The notes under the pieces were generated by a model, which was not told the DNA's origin, searched no databases, and worked only from the letters and a program-made list of their open reading frames with translations. 64,000 nucleotides of DNA from Burkholderiales bacterium (lineage in GTDB: Bacteria > Pseudomonadota > Gammaproteobacteria > Burkholderiales > SG8-41), in NCBI GenBank assembly GCA_022841375.1, contig JALHRQ010000004.1, positions 124,001-188,000 of the forward strand, read 5' to 3'. This document shows positions 55,219 through 63,780 of this stretch, in pieces; the stretch's first letter is position 1, and each line of letters starts with the position of its first letter. The position numbers were made by a program, and so were the translations under genes.

Positions 55219-57339
55219 TTAGCTCTTCAGCACAATCAACGCATCGGCAGCAACAACGCCTGAGGCATTGACGAACAGCGGATTGATATCGATCTCGGCG
55301 ATGCGGTCGGCATGGTCTGCCGCCAGCAGTGACAGCCGCGCAATGGCGTCGGCCAGCGCATCGATGTTGCACGGCGGCCTGCCGCGATAACCCTGCAGCA
55401 GTTTGACGCCCTTGATCTCGTGGATCATGGTTTTTGCGGTTTCGACATCAAAGGGCGCGAAGCGGTGGGTCACGTCGTGCATGATTTCGGTGAACACGCC
55501 GCCGAGGCCGAAGGCGATCACCGGTCCGAAATGCGGGTCGTTGACGACGCCAAGAATGACTTCTTCGCCGCTGGCCATTTGCTGCACCAGGATGCCGGCG
55601 ATGCGCGCATCGGGTTTGTATTGTTTCGCCGCCGCCAGCACTTCGCGCGCCGCCTGTTTCAGGCCGTCGAGACTGGTGATATTGAGGCGGATCACCCCGG
55701 CTTCGGTCTTGTGCGGGATGTCGGCGGACTCTATCTTTACTGCCAGCGGGAACGGCAGCGGCGTGGCGGTAAGTTTTTCGACGGCGTCCGGCGCCAACAG
55801 TTGTTCCCCGGTCACCGGGATGCCGTAAATCTGCAAAAACGCTTTCGAGGCGTGTTCGCCCAGCGTGCCGGAACCCGACAGGTCGAGTTTTTGCGGGGCA
55901 ATGGCGCGTTTGCCGCTACGGGCGCGGGTTTCTTTGAACACGCGGCGCTTGTTTGCGAACTCAGCCAGTGCGGCGAGTGCGTCAACGGTACGGCCCGGCG
56001 CCAATATGCAGGGCACGCCGTTTTGCTCCAGGTAATCCATCGCGGCGCGGTTGTCGTCCGGCGAGGTTGGCCAGTTCAGCAGCAGCGGTTTGTCCACGCC
56101 CTTGAGCATTTCGACCAGACCTTCGGCCCAGACCTGTGCCACGGTGCCGCGCGGCGAACGCGCAACGATGGAATCGATGTTGGGGTCGGCAAGGACTTCG
56201 CGCATGGTTTTGGTGTATGAGGCAAAGTTGTCGTTGTAACCCTGGGCGGTGGTGTCGATCGGATTTTCAATCGATGCGTAGGCGACGACGATGCCGCGCA
56301 GCGTCTCGCGCGTCTTGTCGGTCAGCCGCGGCAGCGTCAGGCCGCGCGCGGTGCAGCGGTCGGCCAGCAGCACGCCGGCGCCGCCGGACAGCGTCATCAC
56401 GCCGACGCCGTTGCCGCGCGGCAGTTTTTTGCCGCGGAATGCCTTGCAGTAATCGACCAGGTCGTCGACGTCCTGCACTTCGATGAAGCCACCTTCGCGG
56501 AAAGCAGTGCGGAACAGTTCGTAGCCGGCGGTCAGTCGTGCGGTGTGCGAGGTGGCGGCCTTGCTGCCGACATCGGTGTTGCCGACTTTCCAGATCAGGA
56601 TGGGTTTGCCGAGTTCCAGCGCGCGTGCGCCGAGCCGGCGCAGGCGCAGGCCTTCGGTGGTGCCTTCAAGGAAGGCGGTGAGAATTTCGACGTCCGGGCG
56701 TTCGATCAGGTATTCCATCCAGTCGAGTGCGGTGAGGTCGGCTTCGTTACCAGTGGAAACCACATGGTTGAAGCCGAGTCCGTAATAACAGGCGACGGCG
56801 ACAACGCCGAAACCGAAGCCGCCGGATTGCGTAACCATTGCGATCGGCCCGGCCTTGAGCGTTTTCAGTTGCAGCGTGCCGCCAAAGCCCAGACGGAAAT
56901 TCGCGTCGAGATTGAGCACGCCCAGGCAGTTCGGGCCGACCACGCGCACGCCGCTGGACTTGATCGCGGCGAGCAGTTTGCCATTGAGTTCCTTGCCGGC
57001 TTCACCGGCTTCGCTGAATCCCGCAGACAGAATTACCGCGAACGGAATGCCGGCCTTGCCGCAATGTTCGATCGCGCCCGGCACCAGCGCGCCGGACACG
57101 GCGATCAGCGCAACGTCGCAGGGTTGCGGTACTGATAGCACGTCGGGATAACACTTGAGGCCCTTGATCTCCGGATATTTCGGATTGACCGGATAGACCT
57201 GGCCCTTATAACCGTATTCGGTGAGCAGCTTGATTGGCTGGCCACCGATACGCGTGAGATCGGTGGAAGCGCCGATCACCGCAACGCCGCGGGGGTCGAG
57301 CAAGCGGGAGAGATCGGGGGCGGAGGGCAGGGATGTCAT
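55219..57339 (-). CDS. ADP-forming acyl-CoA synthetase (fused subunits)
   Basis: A 706-residue acetate-CoA ligase-type protein. The N-terminal CoA-binding Rossmann domain (LDPRGVAVIGASTDLTRIG) is followed by succinyl-CoA-ligase-like domains (VTQSGGFGFGV, STGNEADLTALDWMEYL) and a C-terminal ATP-grasp (~490-700). It reversibly makes an acyl-CoA with ATP to ADP + Pi in the cytoplasm. This gives a second way to activate acids alongside the AMP-forming enzyme at 50.7 kb. Neighbours are Bug genes. Confidence 0.9.
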   Translation of the reverse strand: MTSLPSAPDLSRLLDPRGVAVIGASTDLTRIGGQPIKLLTEYGYKGQVYPVNPKYPEIKGLKCYPDVLSVPQPCDVALIAVSGALVPGAIEHCGKAGIPFAVILSAGFSEAGEAGKELNGKLLAAIKSSGVRVVGPNCLGVLNLDANFRLGFGGTLQLKTLKAGPIAMVTQSGGFGFGVVAVACYYGLGFNHVVSTGNEADLTALDWMEYLIERPDVEILTAFLEGTTEGLRLRRLGARALELGKPILIWKVGNTDVGSKAATSHTARLTAGYELFRTAFREGGFIEVQDVDDLVDYCKAFRGKKLPRGNGVGVMTLSGGAGVLLADRCTARGLTLPRLTDKTRETLRGIVVAYASIENPIDTTAQGYNDNFASYTKTMREVLADPNIDSIVARSPRGTVAQVWAEGLVEMLKGVDKPLLLNWPTSPDDNRAAMDYLEQNGVPCILAPGRTVDALAALAEFANKRRVFKETRARSGKRAIAPQKLDLSGSGTLGEHASKAFLQIYGIPVTGEQLLAPDAVEKLTATPLPFPLAVKIESADIPHKTEAGVIRLNITSLDGLKQAAREVLAAAKQYKPDARIAGILVQQMASGEEVILGVVNDPHFGPVIAFGLGGVFTEIMHDVTHRFAPFDVETAKTMIHEIKGVKLLQGYRGRPPCNIDALADAIARLSLLAADHADRIAEIDINPLFVNASGVVAADALIVLKS

Positions 57340-57366
57340 GGATTATTGGTTTACGTCAAAGTCAGA

Positions 57367-57464
57367 ATTAACAGGATGAACAGGGTTTACAGGAGCAATG
57401 CAGGATCAATCGCGCAAGAAAAATTCCTGGTTTTTATCCTGCTCCTCCTGTCCATCCTGTTAAT
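57367..57464. repeat. Inverted repeat, ATTAACAGGATG type
   Basis: Arms ATTAACAGGATGAACAGG (57367-57384) and its complement with one mismatch (57447-57464), 62 bp apart, in the gap between the ADP-forming ligase and a Bug gene. It may form a stem after transcription. Confidence 0.8.
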
Positions 57465-57471
57465 GAATTTT

Positions 57472-58437
57472 TTAATCCGTGCGCATGTTGGCGGCTTTCA
57501 CCAGGGTCGCCCATTTGCTGATTTCGCTGCGCACGAAGGCGGTGAATTCCTCCGGGGTGTTGCCCACCGGCTCGGCACCCTGGCCGGACAGGCGTTCGAC
57601 AACATCCGGTGCGCGCAGCGCCTTGACCGCCTCGGTGTGCAGGCGGGTGATGATCGGTTTTGCAACGGCTGCGGGGGCGAGCAGGCCATACCAGCCACTG
57701 GCGCTGTACCCGGGCAGGGTTTCGGCGATGGTCGGCAACTCCGGCAGCAGTGCGGATCGTTTGGCGCCGGTAACCGCGATGCCCTTCACCCGCCCGGATT
57801 TGATATGCGGGGTGATGATCAGGCTGTTTTCGTAGGTCAGGTCGACTTCGCCGGAGACCAGCGCAGTCAGTGCCGGTGAACCGCCCTTGTACGGCACATG
57901 GGTGATGCTGACCTTGCCCATGTACTTGAGCAGTTCGCCGGCGAGGTGGGTGATCGTGCCGTTGCCGGATGAACCGTAATTGAGACTGCCCGGTTTGGCG
58001 CGTGCCAGCGCCAGCAGTTCCTTGACGTTTTTTGCCGGGACCGAAGGATGGGTGACGAGGATGCTGGTGACGGTAACGCTTTGTGTAATGGGGGCCAGAT
58101 CGCGCAGCGTGTCGTAGCCGCGGTTCGGATTCAGGCTCATCGCCACGGCAATGCCGCCGATGGTGCCCATCAGGATGGTGTAACCGTCGGGTGCGGCCTT
58201 GGCAACCTGTTCAGTGGCAATCATGCCGCCGGCACCGCCGCGGTTGTCGACCATCACCTGTTGGCCTAGGCTTTCGGACATTTTCGGCGCCATCTGCCGC
58301 GCGACGATGTCGGTCGGTCCGCCGGCGGGAAAGCCGACAACCAGACGGATGGCGCGAGCCGGATATTGTTGTTGCGCCGTCGCCGGCAGCACCAGTGATG
58401 CGAGCAGCAGCGGCAGCAAGGCCAGTTTTTTGTTCAT
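57472..58437 (-). CDS. Bug-family (TTT) periplasmic substrate-binding protein
   Basis: A 321-residue Bug protein with signal peptide ending PATAQQQYP. Ligand loops VGFPAGGPTDIVAR and DNRGGAGGMIATE; lobe two ITHVPYKGGSPALTALVSGEV. It lies 35 nt downstream of the GST gene and 132 nt upstream of the ADP-forming ligase, all minus strand. Confidence 0.9.
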   Translation of the reverse strand: MNKKLALLPLLLASLVLPATAQQQYPARAIRLVVGFPAGGPTDIVARQMAPKMSESLGQQVMVDNRGGAGGMIATEQVAKAAPDGYTILMGTIGGIAVAMSLNPNRGYDTLRDLAPITQSVTVTSILVTHPSVPAKNVKELLALARAKPGSLNYGSSGNGTITHLAGELLKYMGKVSITHVPYKGGSPALTALVSGEVDLTYENSLIITPHIKSGRVKGIAVTGAKRSALLPELPTIAETLPGYSASGWYGLLAPAAVAKPIITRLHTEAVKALRAPDVVERLSGQGAEPVGNTPEEFTAFVRSEISKWATLVKAANMRTD

Positions 58438-58472
58438 GGTGATTTCCTCGCGATGCTTGTTGTTATGGCGGC

Positions 58473-59087
58473 TTATTGTTCGATGTGCGCAGTATTGACC
58501 ATTGAGGGTCGTTGCGCGAAGGCATCGAACCAGCGTGCAATGCGGTCATTGCCGCGCCGCCAGCCCAGATTTGCAAAACGGAAATCGGCGTAACTCAGCG
58601 CGCAGGCAATGGCGATATGGCCGATGCCGACCGCATCAGTTGCCAGCGCCTCGGCGTCTCGGTCGAGCGCGGCGACGGCGTTGCGCACTTTGATTTCGAA
58701 AGCCGCCAGCGTTTCCGGCGACTGCTGAACCTGCGGGCGCAGCATTTCGTTGCGCCACAGCATCAGGTTGTCGAGCAGGTTGTTGCCCAGCGCGTGGCGG
58801 CGCAGGGCAGTCCACCGCGCCGGTCCCGATGCCGGAAACAGCCTGCGACCGTCATGCAGGCTGTCGAGGTATTCGCAGATCACCGTCGAGTCATACAGCG
58901 CACTGCCGTCATCGACAAGTAGCGTCGGGATCTTGCCGGTGGGATTGATTTTCAGCAGGTCGGCGTTGGGCTGGGTCATCGCTACCAGCGTACGCACGCA
59001 TTCGATGCGTCCGACCACTCCGCACTCATGCGCGAACGCCATGACTTTGCGTACAAAGGGCGAGCGTGACGACCAGTACAGCTTCAT
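58473..59087 (-). CDS. Glutathione S-transferase family protein
   Basis: A 204-residue GST: MKLYWSSRSPFVRKVMAFAHECG (Ser9-Pro10 at the GSH site), NPTGKIPTLLVDDGSALYDSTVICEYLD, and a helical domain. Start at 59087, overlapping by 4 nt the stop of the alpha/beta hydrolase upstream, so the two are coupled. A longer in-frame start overlaps the hydrolase gene and is rejected. Substrate unknown. Confidence 0.88.
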   Translation of the reverse strand: MKLYWSSRSPFVRKVMAFAHECGVVGRIECVRTLVAMTQPNADLLKINPTGKIPTLLVDDGSALYDSTVICEYLDSLHDGRRLFPASGPARWTALRRHALGNNLLDNLMLWRNEMLRPQVQQSPETLAAFEIKVRNAVAALDRDAEALATDAVGIGHIAIACALSYADFRFANLGWRRGNDRIARWFDAFAQRPSMVNTAHIEQ

Positions 59088-59869
59088 GCACCGAGTTGTT
59101 TCATGTAGGCGACGATGGCGTCGGCGACTGCCGCGGGTTGCTCCGGCAGCAACGCGTGCGCAGCATTGTCGATTTTGGCGATGGTCACACGATCCGCACC
59201 CCATTGGTCGCGGTAGGTGTAGATGCTGTCCGGCGGCGACAGCGGATCTTTCAGCGACAGCACGTCGAGTACCGGTGCCGTGCCTGCGGTCCACCATTCC
59301 GGTTTGGGCGTCGCTTCAGTGGCTTCGCGTTCGGCATGCATCACCTCTTCGTCCCAGCCACCGAGCCAGACGCTTGCGTCATTGCCGGGCGCGAAGAATA
59401 CATGCTGCAAATGCTTGAGCCTGATTTCTTCCGGCAGATCCATCTGGTGGCATTTGTTGATGGAGTCGCGCAGATCCTGCGCCAGCGGCCAGGTGTGGGT
59501 GGCGGCCAGCAGTACAACGGCGCGTACCAGCTTCGGGTGGTCGGCGGCCATGGTGCGCGCGACAAAGTTGCCAAAGGCATGGCCGGCAACAACGGTGGGT
59601 CCGCCGCCATCGTGTTCGATCACCATCGCGATGTCATTGGCGAAATCGTGCAGTGTGATGCCGTGCAGCGGTCCCTGGCTGCCGCCGATGCCGCGCGGTT
59701 CCGGACACAATACGCGGTAACCGGCTGCGGCAATGCGTTCGGCAATGACCGCGAAGTCAGCGGCGCCGCGGCCGAGGGAGGGCATCATCACCACGCGCGG
59801 CCCTGTTCCGTAAGCGTGAGCTACGATACGGACTGTGCCGCGTTCGATGGTAAAAGTGGACGGGGTCAT
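59084..59869 (-). CDS. Alpha/beta hydrolase
   Basis: A 261-residue alpha/beta hydrolase: GRGAADFAVIAERIAAAGYRVLCPEPRGIGGS, nucleophile region VVAGHAFGNFVARTMA, where the elbow is GHAFG with Ala in the usual Ser position, and terminal NAAHALLPEQ with the catalytic His region. The missing nucleophile Ser is notable: the protein may be a lyase-like or non-catalytic member, or may use another residue. It is coupled to the downstream GST. Confidence 0.82.
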   Translation of the reverse strand: MTPSTFTIERGTVRIVAHAYGTGPRVVMMPSLGRGAADFAVIAERIAAAGYRVLCPEPRGIGGSQGPLHGITLHDFANDIAMVIEHDGGGPTVVAGHAFGNFVARTMAADHPKLVRAVVLLAATHTWPLAQDLRDSINKCHQMDLPEEIRLKHLQHVFFAPGNDASVWLGGWDEEVMHAEREATEATPKPEWWTAGTAPVLDVLSLKDPLSPPDSIYTYRDQWGADRVTIAKIDNAAHALLPEQPAAVADAIVAYMKQLGA

Positions 59870-60081
59870 GGGGGGATACGCCGAATTTTTGAATACGGAA
59901 TTCTACTCCGCAGCGCCCCGGGACTCCCGGGCTCTTCCAGCATATGGAGAGCGGATAACAATGTAATGCCCGAGGCTTCGATCCAGCTGTTCCGTAAATT
60001 GGACTTTAGCGTAGATCCGTTTGGACCCGGGCTTCTCTTTATAATGCCACCGGGTTTCTGCAACCAATGACAGGAGGAGCC

Positions 60082-61086
60082 ATGGCGGACAAAAACGACT
60101 GCACTGCGGCGGGGATGCGCGGGCTTTGTTATGCGGCGGCAATTTTGGGGATTTTGACCGGCACGGTTTTCGCGCAAGAGTGGAAGCCCGAGCGCAACGT
60201 CGAAATTGTCGTGTCTTCGGGCGCCGGCGGCGCGGCCGACCGTTCGGCGCGGGTAATCCAGAAATACCTGCAATCAGTGCCGGGCATACCCAGCGTCAGC
60301 GTCAACAACAAGCCGGGCGGCGGCGGCACACTGGCCTGGAGTTCGCTGAACCAGCATCCGGGCGATGCCCATTACCTTTCCACGCTCAATACTGCGCTGG
60401 TCACCAACCAGGTCATGGGCCTGAGCACGTTGCGTTATCAGGACATCACGCCGCTGAACATCGTCATGCATGAATATGTCGCGGTGTGGGTGCGCACGGG
60501 ATCGGCCATCCAGAACGGCAAGGACCTGGCAGCAAAACTGAAGGCCGATCCGGCGGCGATCAGTTTCGGCATCTCGCCGGCGCGCGGCAACCAGAATCAC
60601 ATCGTGCTGGGCATGGTCGCGCGCGCCGCCGGGATTGATCCCAAAGCATTAAAGATCGTTGTTTATTCCTCCGGCGGTGCCGGCACCACTGCGGCGCTCG
60701 GCGGCCATGTCGAAGTCTGGGCGGGCACCGTGGGCAATGCGTTGCCGCTGGTGCAGGAGGGGCGTATTCGCGTGCTGGGCATCAGTTCACCGCAGCGCCA
60801 GTCGGGCGCTTTTGCTGCAGTGCCGACTTTCAAGGAGCAGGGTATCGATGCGGTTTATTCGGCATGGCGCGGGTTTCTTGCGCCCAAGGGCCTGACCGCC
60901 GCGCAGACTGGTTACTGGGATCGCGTGTTTTCGCGCATGGTCGACGATCCTGACTGGAAGGAAGAACTGGAGAAAAATGCCTGGGGCCGCGATTTCAAGG
61001 GTGCTGCAGAGACCCGCAAGTTCCTCGAGGCCGAGCATGTGCTGCTCGAAAAAATGATGGCCGACCTCGGTATCGTTAAACGTTAA
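60082..61086 (+). CDS. Bug-family (TTT) periplasmic substrate-binding protein
   Basis: A 334-residue Bug-type protein. The start at 60082 (MADKNDCTAAG) has an AGGAGG site 6 nt upstream; an ATG at 60067 is worse placed. The signal peptide is long and ends near TVFAQEW. The mature start WKPERNVEIVVSSGAGGAADRSAR has GAGG instead of the usual PPGG, and the WKEELEKNAWG end matches the gene at 15517, so these two form a divergent Bug subfamily. It heads a plus-strand group with CocE-type hydrolase. Confidence 0.87.
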   Translation: MADKNDCTAAGMRGLCYAAAILGILTGTVFAQEWKPERNVEIVVSSGAGGAADRSARVIQKYLQSVPGIPSVSVNNKPGGGGTLAWSSLNQHPGDAHYLSTLNTALVTNQVMGLSTLRYQDITPLNIVMHEYVAVWVRTGSAIQNGKDLAAKLKADPAAISFGISPARGNQNHIVLGMVARAAGIDPKALKIVVYSSGGAGTTAALGGHVEVWAGTVGNALPLVQEGRIRVLGISSPQRQSGAFAAVPTFKEQGIDAVYSAWRGFLAPKGLTAAQTGYWDRVFSRMVDDPDWKEELEKNAWGRDFKGAAETRKFLEAEHVLLEKMMADLGIVKR

Positions 61087-61116
61087 AAAAACAAATCTCA
61101 CCGGATGGAGCGCAGC

Positions 61117-62817
61117 ATGACCGCACAAGCCGCAAAGATGTCGCAGCCTCAGGACTGGAAACTGATCGTTGAGAAGGATGTACCCATCAAGCTGCGGGAT
61201 GGCGCGATCATCTACTGTGATGTGCTGCGCCCGGACTGCAAGGAAAAAGTACCGGTGCTGATGAATATCGGCCCCTACCAGAAAGACAAACTGTGGCGAC
61301 CGCCGGCGGATCTTGAGGAGCAAGCAAATCCCTACATGAACTGGGAGACCGCTAATCCGCTGTGGTGGTGCCCGCGTGGTTATGCGCTGATCCGCGTCGA
61401 CTCCCGCGGTTCGGGCAAGTCGCCCGGCCAGTCAGATCCCAATTCCTACCAGGAAGCGGTTGATTTTTATGATGCCATCGAATGGGCGGCCAAACTGCCC
61501 TGGTGTTCCGGCAACGTCGGCACGCTGGGCGTGTCCTACCACGCCAACTGCCAGTGGCGCGTCGCCAACCTGCAACCGCCGTCGCTGAAAGCGATCCTGC
61601 CGTGGGAAGGCCGCGCCGATCTCTACCGCGACCAGGCCTATCACGGCGGCATTTTTGCAATGGGCTTCATCTCAAGCTGGCACAACACGCAAACCGCGCA
61701 TCATTTGCTCGGTCGGCCTCGCGAATACAATCCCAATGCCTTCCGCAACGACATGCTGTGGAACTGGATGAGCAACAACCTCGATTCCGACTACTGGCGC
61801 ATGCGCAGCGCGCAGTGGGAAAAAGTCACTGTGCCGGTGTTCAGTGCCGGCAACTGGGGCGGCTTCTCGCTGCATCTGCGTGGCAACATCGAAGGTTTCG
61901 TCAACGCCGCAGCCAAACACAAGAAGTTGCGCGTGCATACCGGTTCTCATTTTCATCCCTTCCACGCCGAGGAAGGGCGTATCGACCAGTTGCGCTGGTT
62001 CGATTACTGGCTGAAAGGCATCAACACCGGCATCATGGATGAGCCCCCGGTGAAAATTGAAGTGCGTACCGGCGGCAGCACCAAGCCTTATCCGTTCCGT
62101 TTTGAAAACGAATGGCCGCTGAAACGCACACAGTGGACCAAAATGCACTTGAACATTGAGCGCGCGCAAGGCACCGACATCGACAGCGTGGAAGGCGGGC
62201 TGTCGACTAAGGCTGCGGCGAAAGAAGCCAAAATCACTTATTCCGCCAGTGGTGTGACCAAGGCCGGCGTGGCGTCATCATCGACCGCGCTGATGCTGGC
62301 CGCGCAGAACAAGATGGGCGTGGCCTTCGAAACCCCGCCGTTGACCGAAGACACCGAAGTCACCGGTCCGCTGATGCTCAACCTGTGGGTGTCGAGTTCG
62401 AGCGAAGACATGGACATCATGGTGACGTTGCGCAACATCGATGCCGACGGCAAGGATGTCTGTGAAGTCGGCCAGCAGGGGCAGTCAGTGCCGGCAGTGA
62501 CCAAGGGCTGGTTGCGTGCGTCGCACCGCAAACTCGACCCGGCGCGTTCACTGCCGTACCGGCCGTTTCATGCGCATACCGAGCGGCAGTGGCTGTCACC
62601 CGGGGAAGTCGTCGAATGCCAGGTCGAGATCTGGCCGACCTGCATGGTATTCAGGAAGGGCCACAAGATCCGCATCGACATCCAGTCTCGCGACGGCGCC
62701 GGCAGCCAGATGTACGGCCACTATCACGCCGACTACAATCTGGGTGCTGAAAACACCATCTACTCGGGCGGCGACAGACCGTCGTATCTGCTGCTGCCGA
62801 TCATTCCGGCTAAATAA
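61117..62817 (+). CDS. CocE/NonD-family hydrolase
   Basis: A 566-residue serine hydrolase of the X-Pro dipeptidyl-peptidase/cocaine-esterase type. Start ATG 61117 (GGAG 7 nt upstream) rather than 61105. Early KLRDGAIIYCDVLRPD, then RGSGKSPGQ, nucleophile segment GTLGVSYHANCQW (Ser in GVSYH), His/Asp in the SHFHPFHAEEGRID part, and a C-terminal jelly-roll (VTGPLMLNLWVSSSSEDMDIMVTL). It cleaves esters or amides; the substrate is unknown. Next to a Bug gene 30 nt upstream, it is plausibly linked to that ligand. Confidence 0.9.
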   Translation: MTAQAAKMSQPQDWKLIVEKDVPIKLRDGAIIYCDVLRPDCKEKVPVLMNIGPYQKDKLWRPPADLEEQANPYMNWETANPLWWCPRGYALIRVDSRGSGKSPGQSDPNSYQEAVDFYDAIEWAAKLPWCSGNVGTLGVSYHANCQWRVANLQPPSLKAILPWEGRADLYRDQAYHGGIFAMGFISSWHNTQTAHHLLGRPREYNPNAFRNDMLWNWMSNNLDSDYWRMRSAQWEKVTVPVFSAGNWGGFSLHLRGNIEGFVNAAAKHKKLRVHTGSHFHPFHAEEGRIDQLRWFDYWLKGINTGIMDEPPVKIEVRTGGSTKPYPFRFENEWPLKRTQWTKMHLNIERAQGTDIDSVEGGLSTKAAAKEAKITYSASGVTKAGVASSSTALMLAAQNKMGVAFETPPLTEDTEVTGPLMLNLWVSSSSEDMDIMVTLRNIDADGKDVCEVGQQGQSVPAVTKGWLRASHRKLDPARSLPYRPFHAHTERQWLSPGEVVECQVEIWPTCMVFRKGHKIRIDIQSRDGAGSQMYGHYHADYNLGAENTIYSGGDRPSYLLLPIIPAK

Positions 62818-62827
62818 TTCACAATCA

Positions 62828-62863
62828 CCCTCTCCCCAGCCCTCTCCCGCCAGCGGGAGAGGG
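62828..62863. repeat. CCCTCTCCC-type hairpin repeat, copy 2
   Basis: CCCTCTCCCGC (62840-62850) pairs with GCGGGAGAGGG (62853-62863), preceded by CCCTCTCCCCAG, in the same arrangement as copy 1 at 32343-32378. Confidence 0.78.
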
Positions 62864-62892
62864 GGCTAACACCATAACGGAGTTTGCAAGGC

Positions 62893-63753
62893 ATGCCTTA
62901 CACCAGCATCAACGGAATCAAGATCAATTATGAAATCGTCGGCAAGGGCACACCGCTGCTGATGTTCGCGCCGGGCGGGTTCGGCTCGACCATCGCACGC
63001 TGGACCGCGGCCGGCGGCAAGCGCGAGTGGAAGGAGATGGACGGCCTCGCCACGCTGGGCAAACATTTCAAGGCGATAGCCTATGACCGCCGCGAGGCGG
63101 GTTTTTCCGGCGGACGCATTGAAGCGCTGACCTGGGATCATTACGTGCTGGAAGCGAAAGCGATGCTGGAGTTCGCCGGCGAAAAAAAAGCGCTGATTCT
63201 CGGCAGTTGCATGGGGGCGGCGCTGGCCACGGCTTTTGCCGAGCGCCATCCTGAAATGTGTCTGGGCTTGTGTCTGCACTGGCCGGTGGGCGGATACCGC
63301 TGGCTTCTGAAAGGGCAGACCTATTTTCAACGCCACATGGATTTCGTGCGTGCGCACGGTTTTGCCGCGGTGGTGACGCGCGCCCCCGAAAAACGCAGTT
63401 TCTGGGAAGATGCCGAGATCGGGCCCTGGGGACCGCCGACGGTGCATGATGCGGAATTCGCCGCGGCCTACGTCAAGCAGGATATGGATCGTTATTTCGG
63501 AATCTGCGGACAGACCCGCGATGCCTTGTTCAACGACACCCAGTTTTCGGGAGCTGGTCCCGCCGCGCTGATGAAAATGGACATTCCGACGCTCATCCTG
63601 TCCGGCAATGATTCATCACACGCGCATTCGGCTTCGTGGGCGACCAAAGAGCTGATGCCCGATGCCGAATTATGGGATGTGCTGCCGCCCCACCAGAATG
63701 GCCGGAACACCCTGGAACAGTTACTCAGGTTCAAGACCAGGCTCGGTCTGTAA
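62893..63753 (+). CDS. Alpha/beta hydrolase
   Basis: A 286-residue alpha/beta hydrolase starting at ATG 62893 (MPYTSINGIKINYEIVGKG), GGAG 10 nt before. Oxyanion region LLMFAPGGFGSTIARW; acid elbow LILGSCMGAALATAF has Cys in the nucleophile position (GSCMG), as in dienelactone hydrolase-like proteins. DRREAGFSGGR and a terminal SHAHSASWATKELM with His follow. No signal peptide. In a group with Bug and CocE genes; substrate unknown. Confidence 0.87.
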   Translation: MPYTSINGIKINYEIVGKGTPLLMFAPGGFGSTIARWTAAGGKREWKEMDGLATLGKHFKAIAYDRREAGFSGGRIEALTWDHYVLEAKAMLEFAGEKKALILGSCMGAALATAFAERHPEMCLGLCLHWPVGGYRWLLKGQTYFQRHMDFVRAHGFAAVVTRAPEKRSFWEDAEIGPWGPPTVHDAEFAAAYVKQDMDRYFGICGQTRDALFNDTQFSGAGPAALMKMDIPTLILSGNDSSHAHSASWATKELMPDAELWDVLPPHQNGRNTLEQLLRFKTRLGL

Positions 63754-63780
63754 TTCAATAACATTAACGAGGAGAAAACA

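Noticed and set aside
59066-60070. 334-codon ORF opposite the alpha/beta hydrolase
   Set aside because: Shadow ORF; no motif, and it runs into the Bug gene leader.
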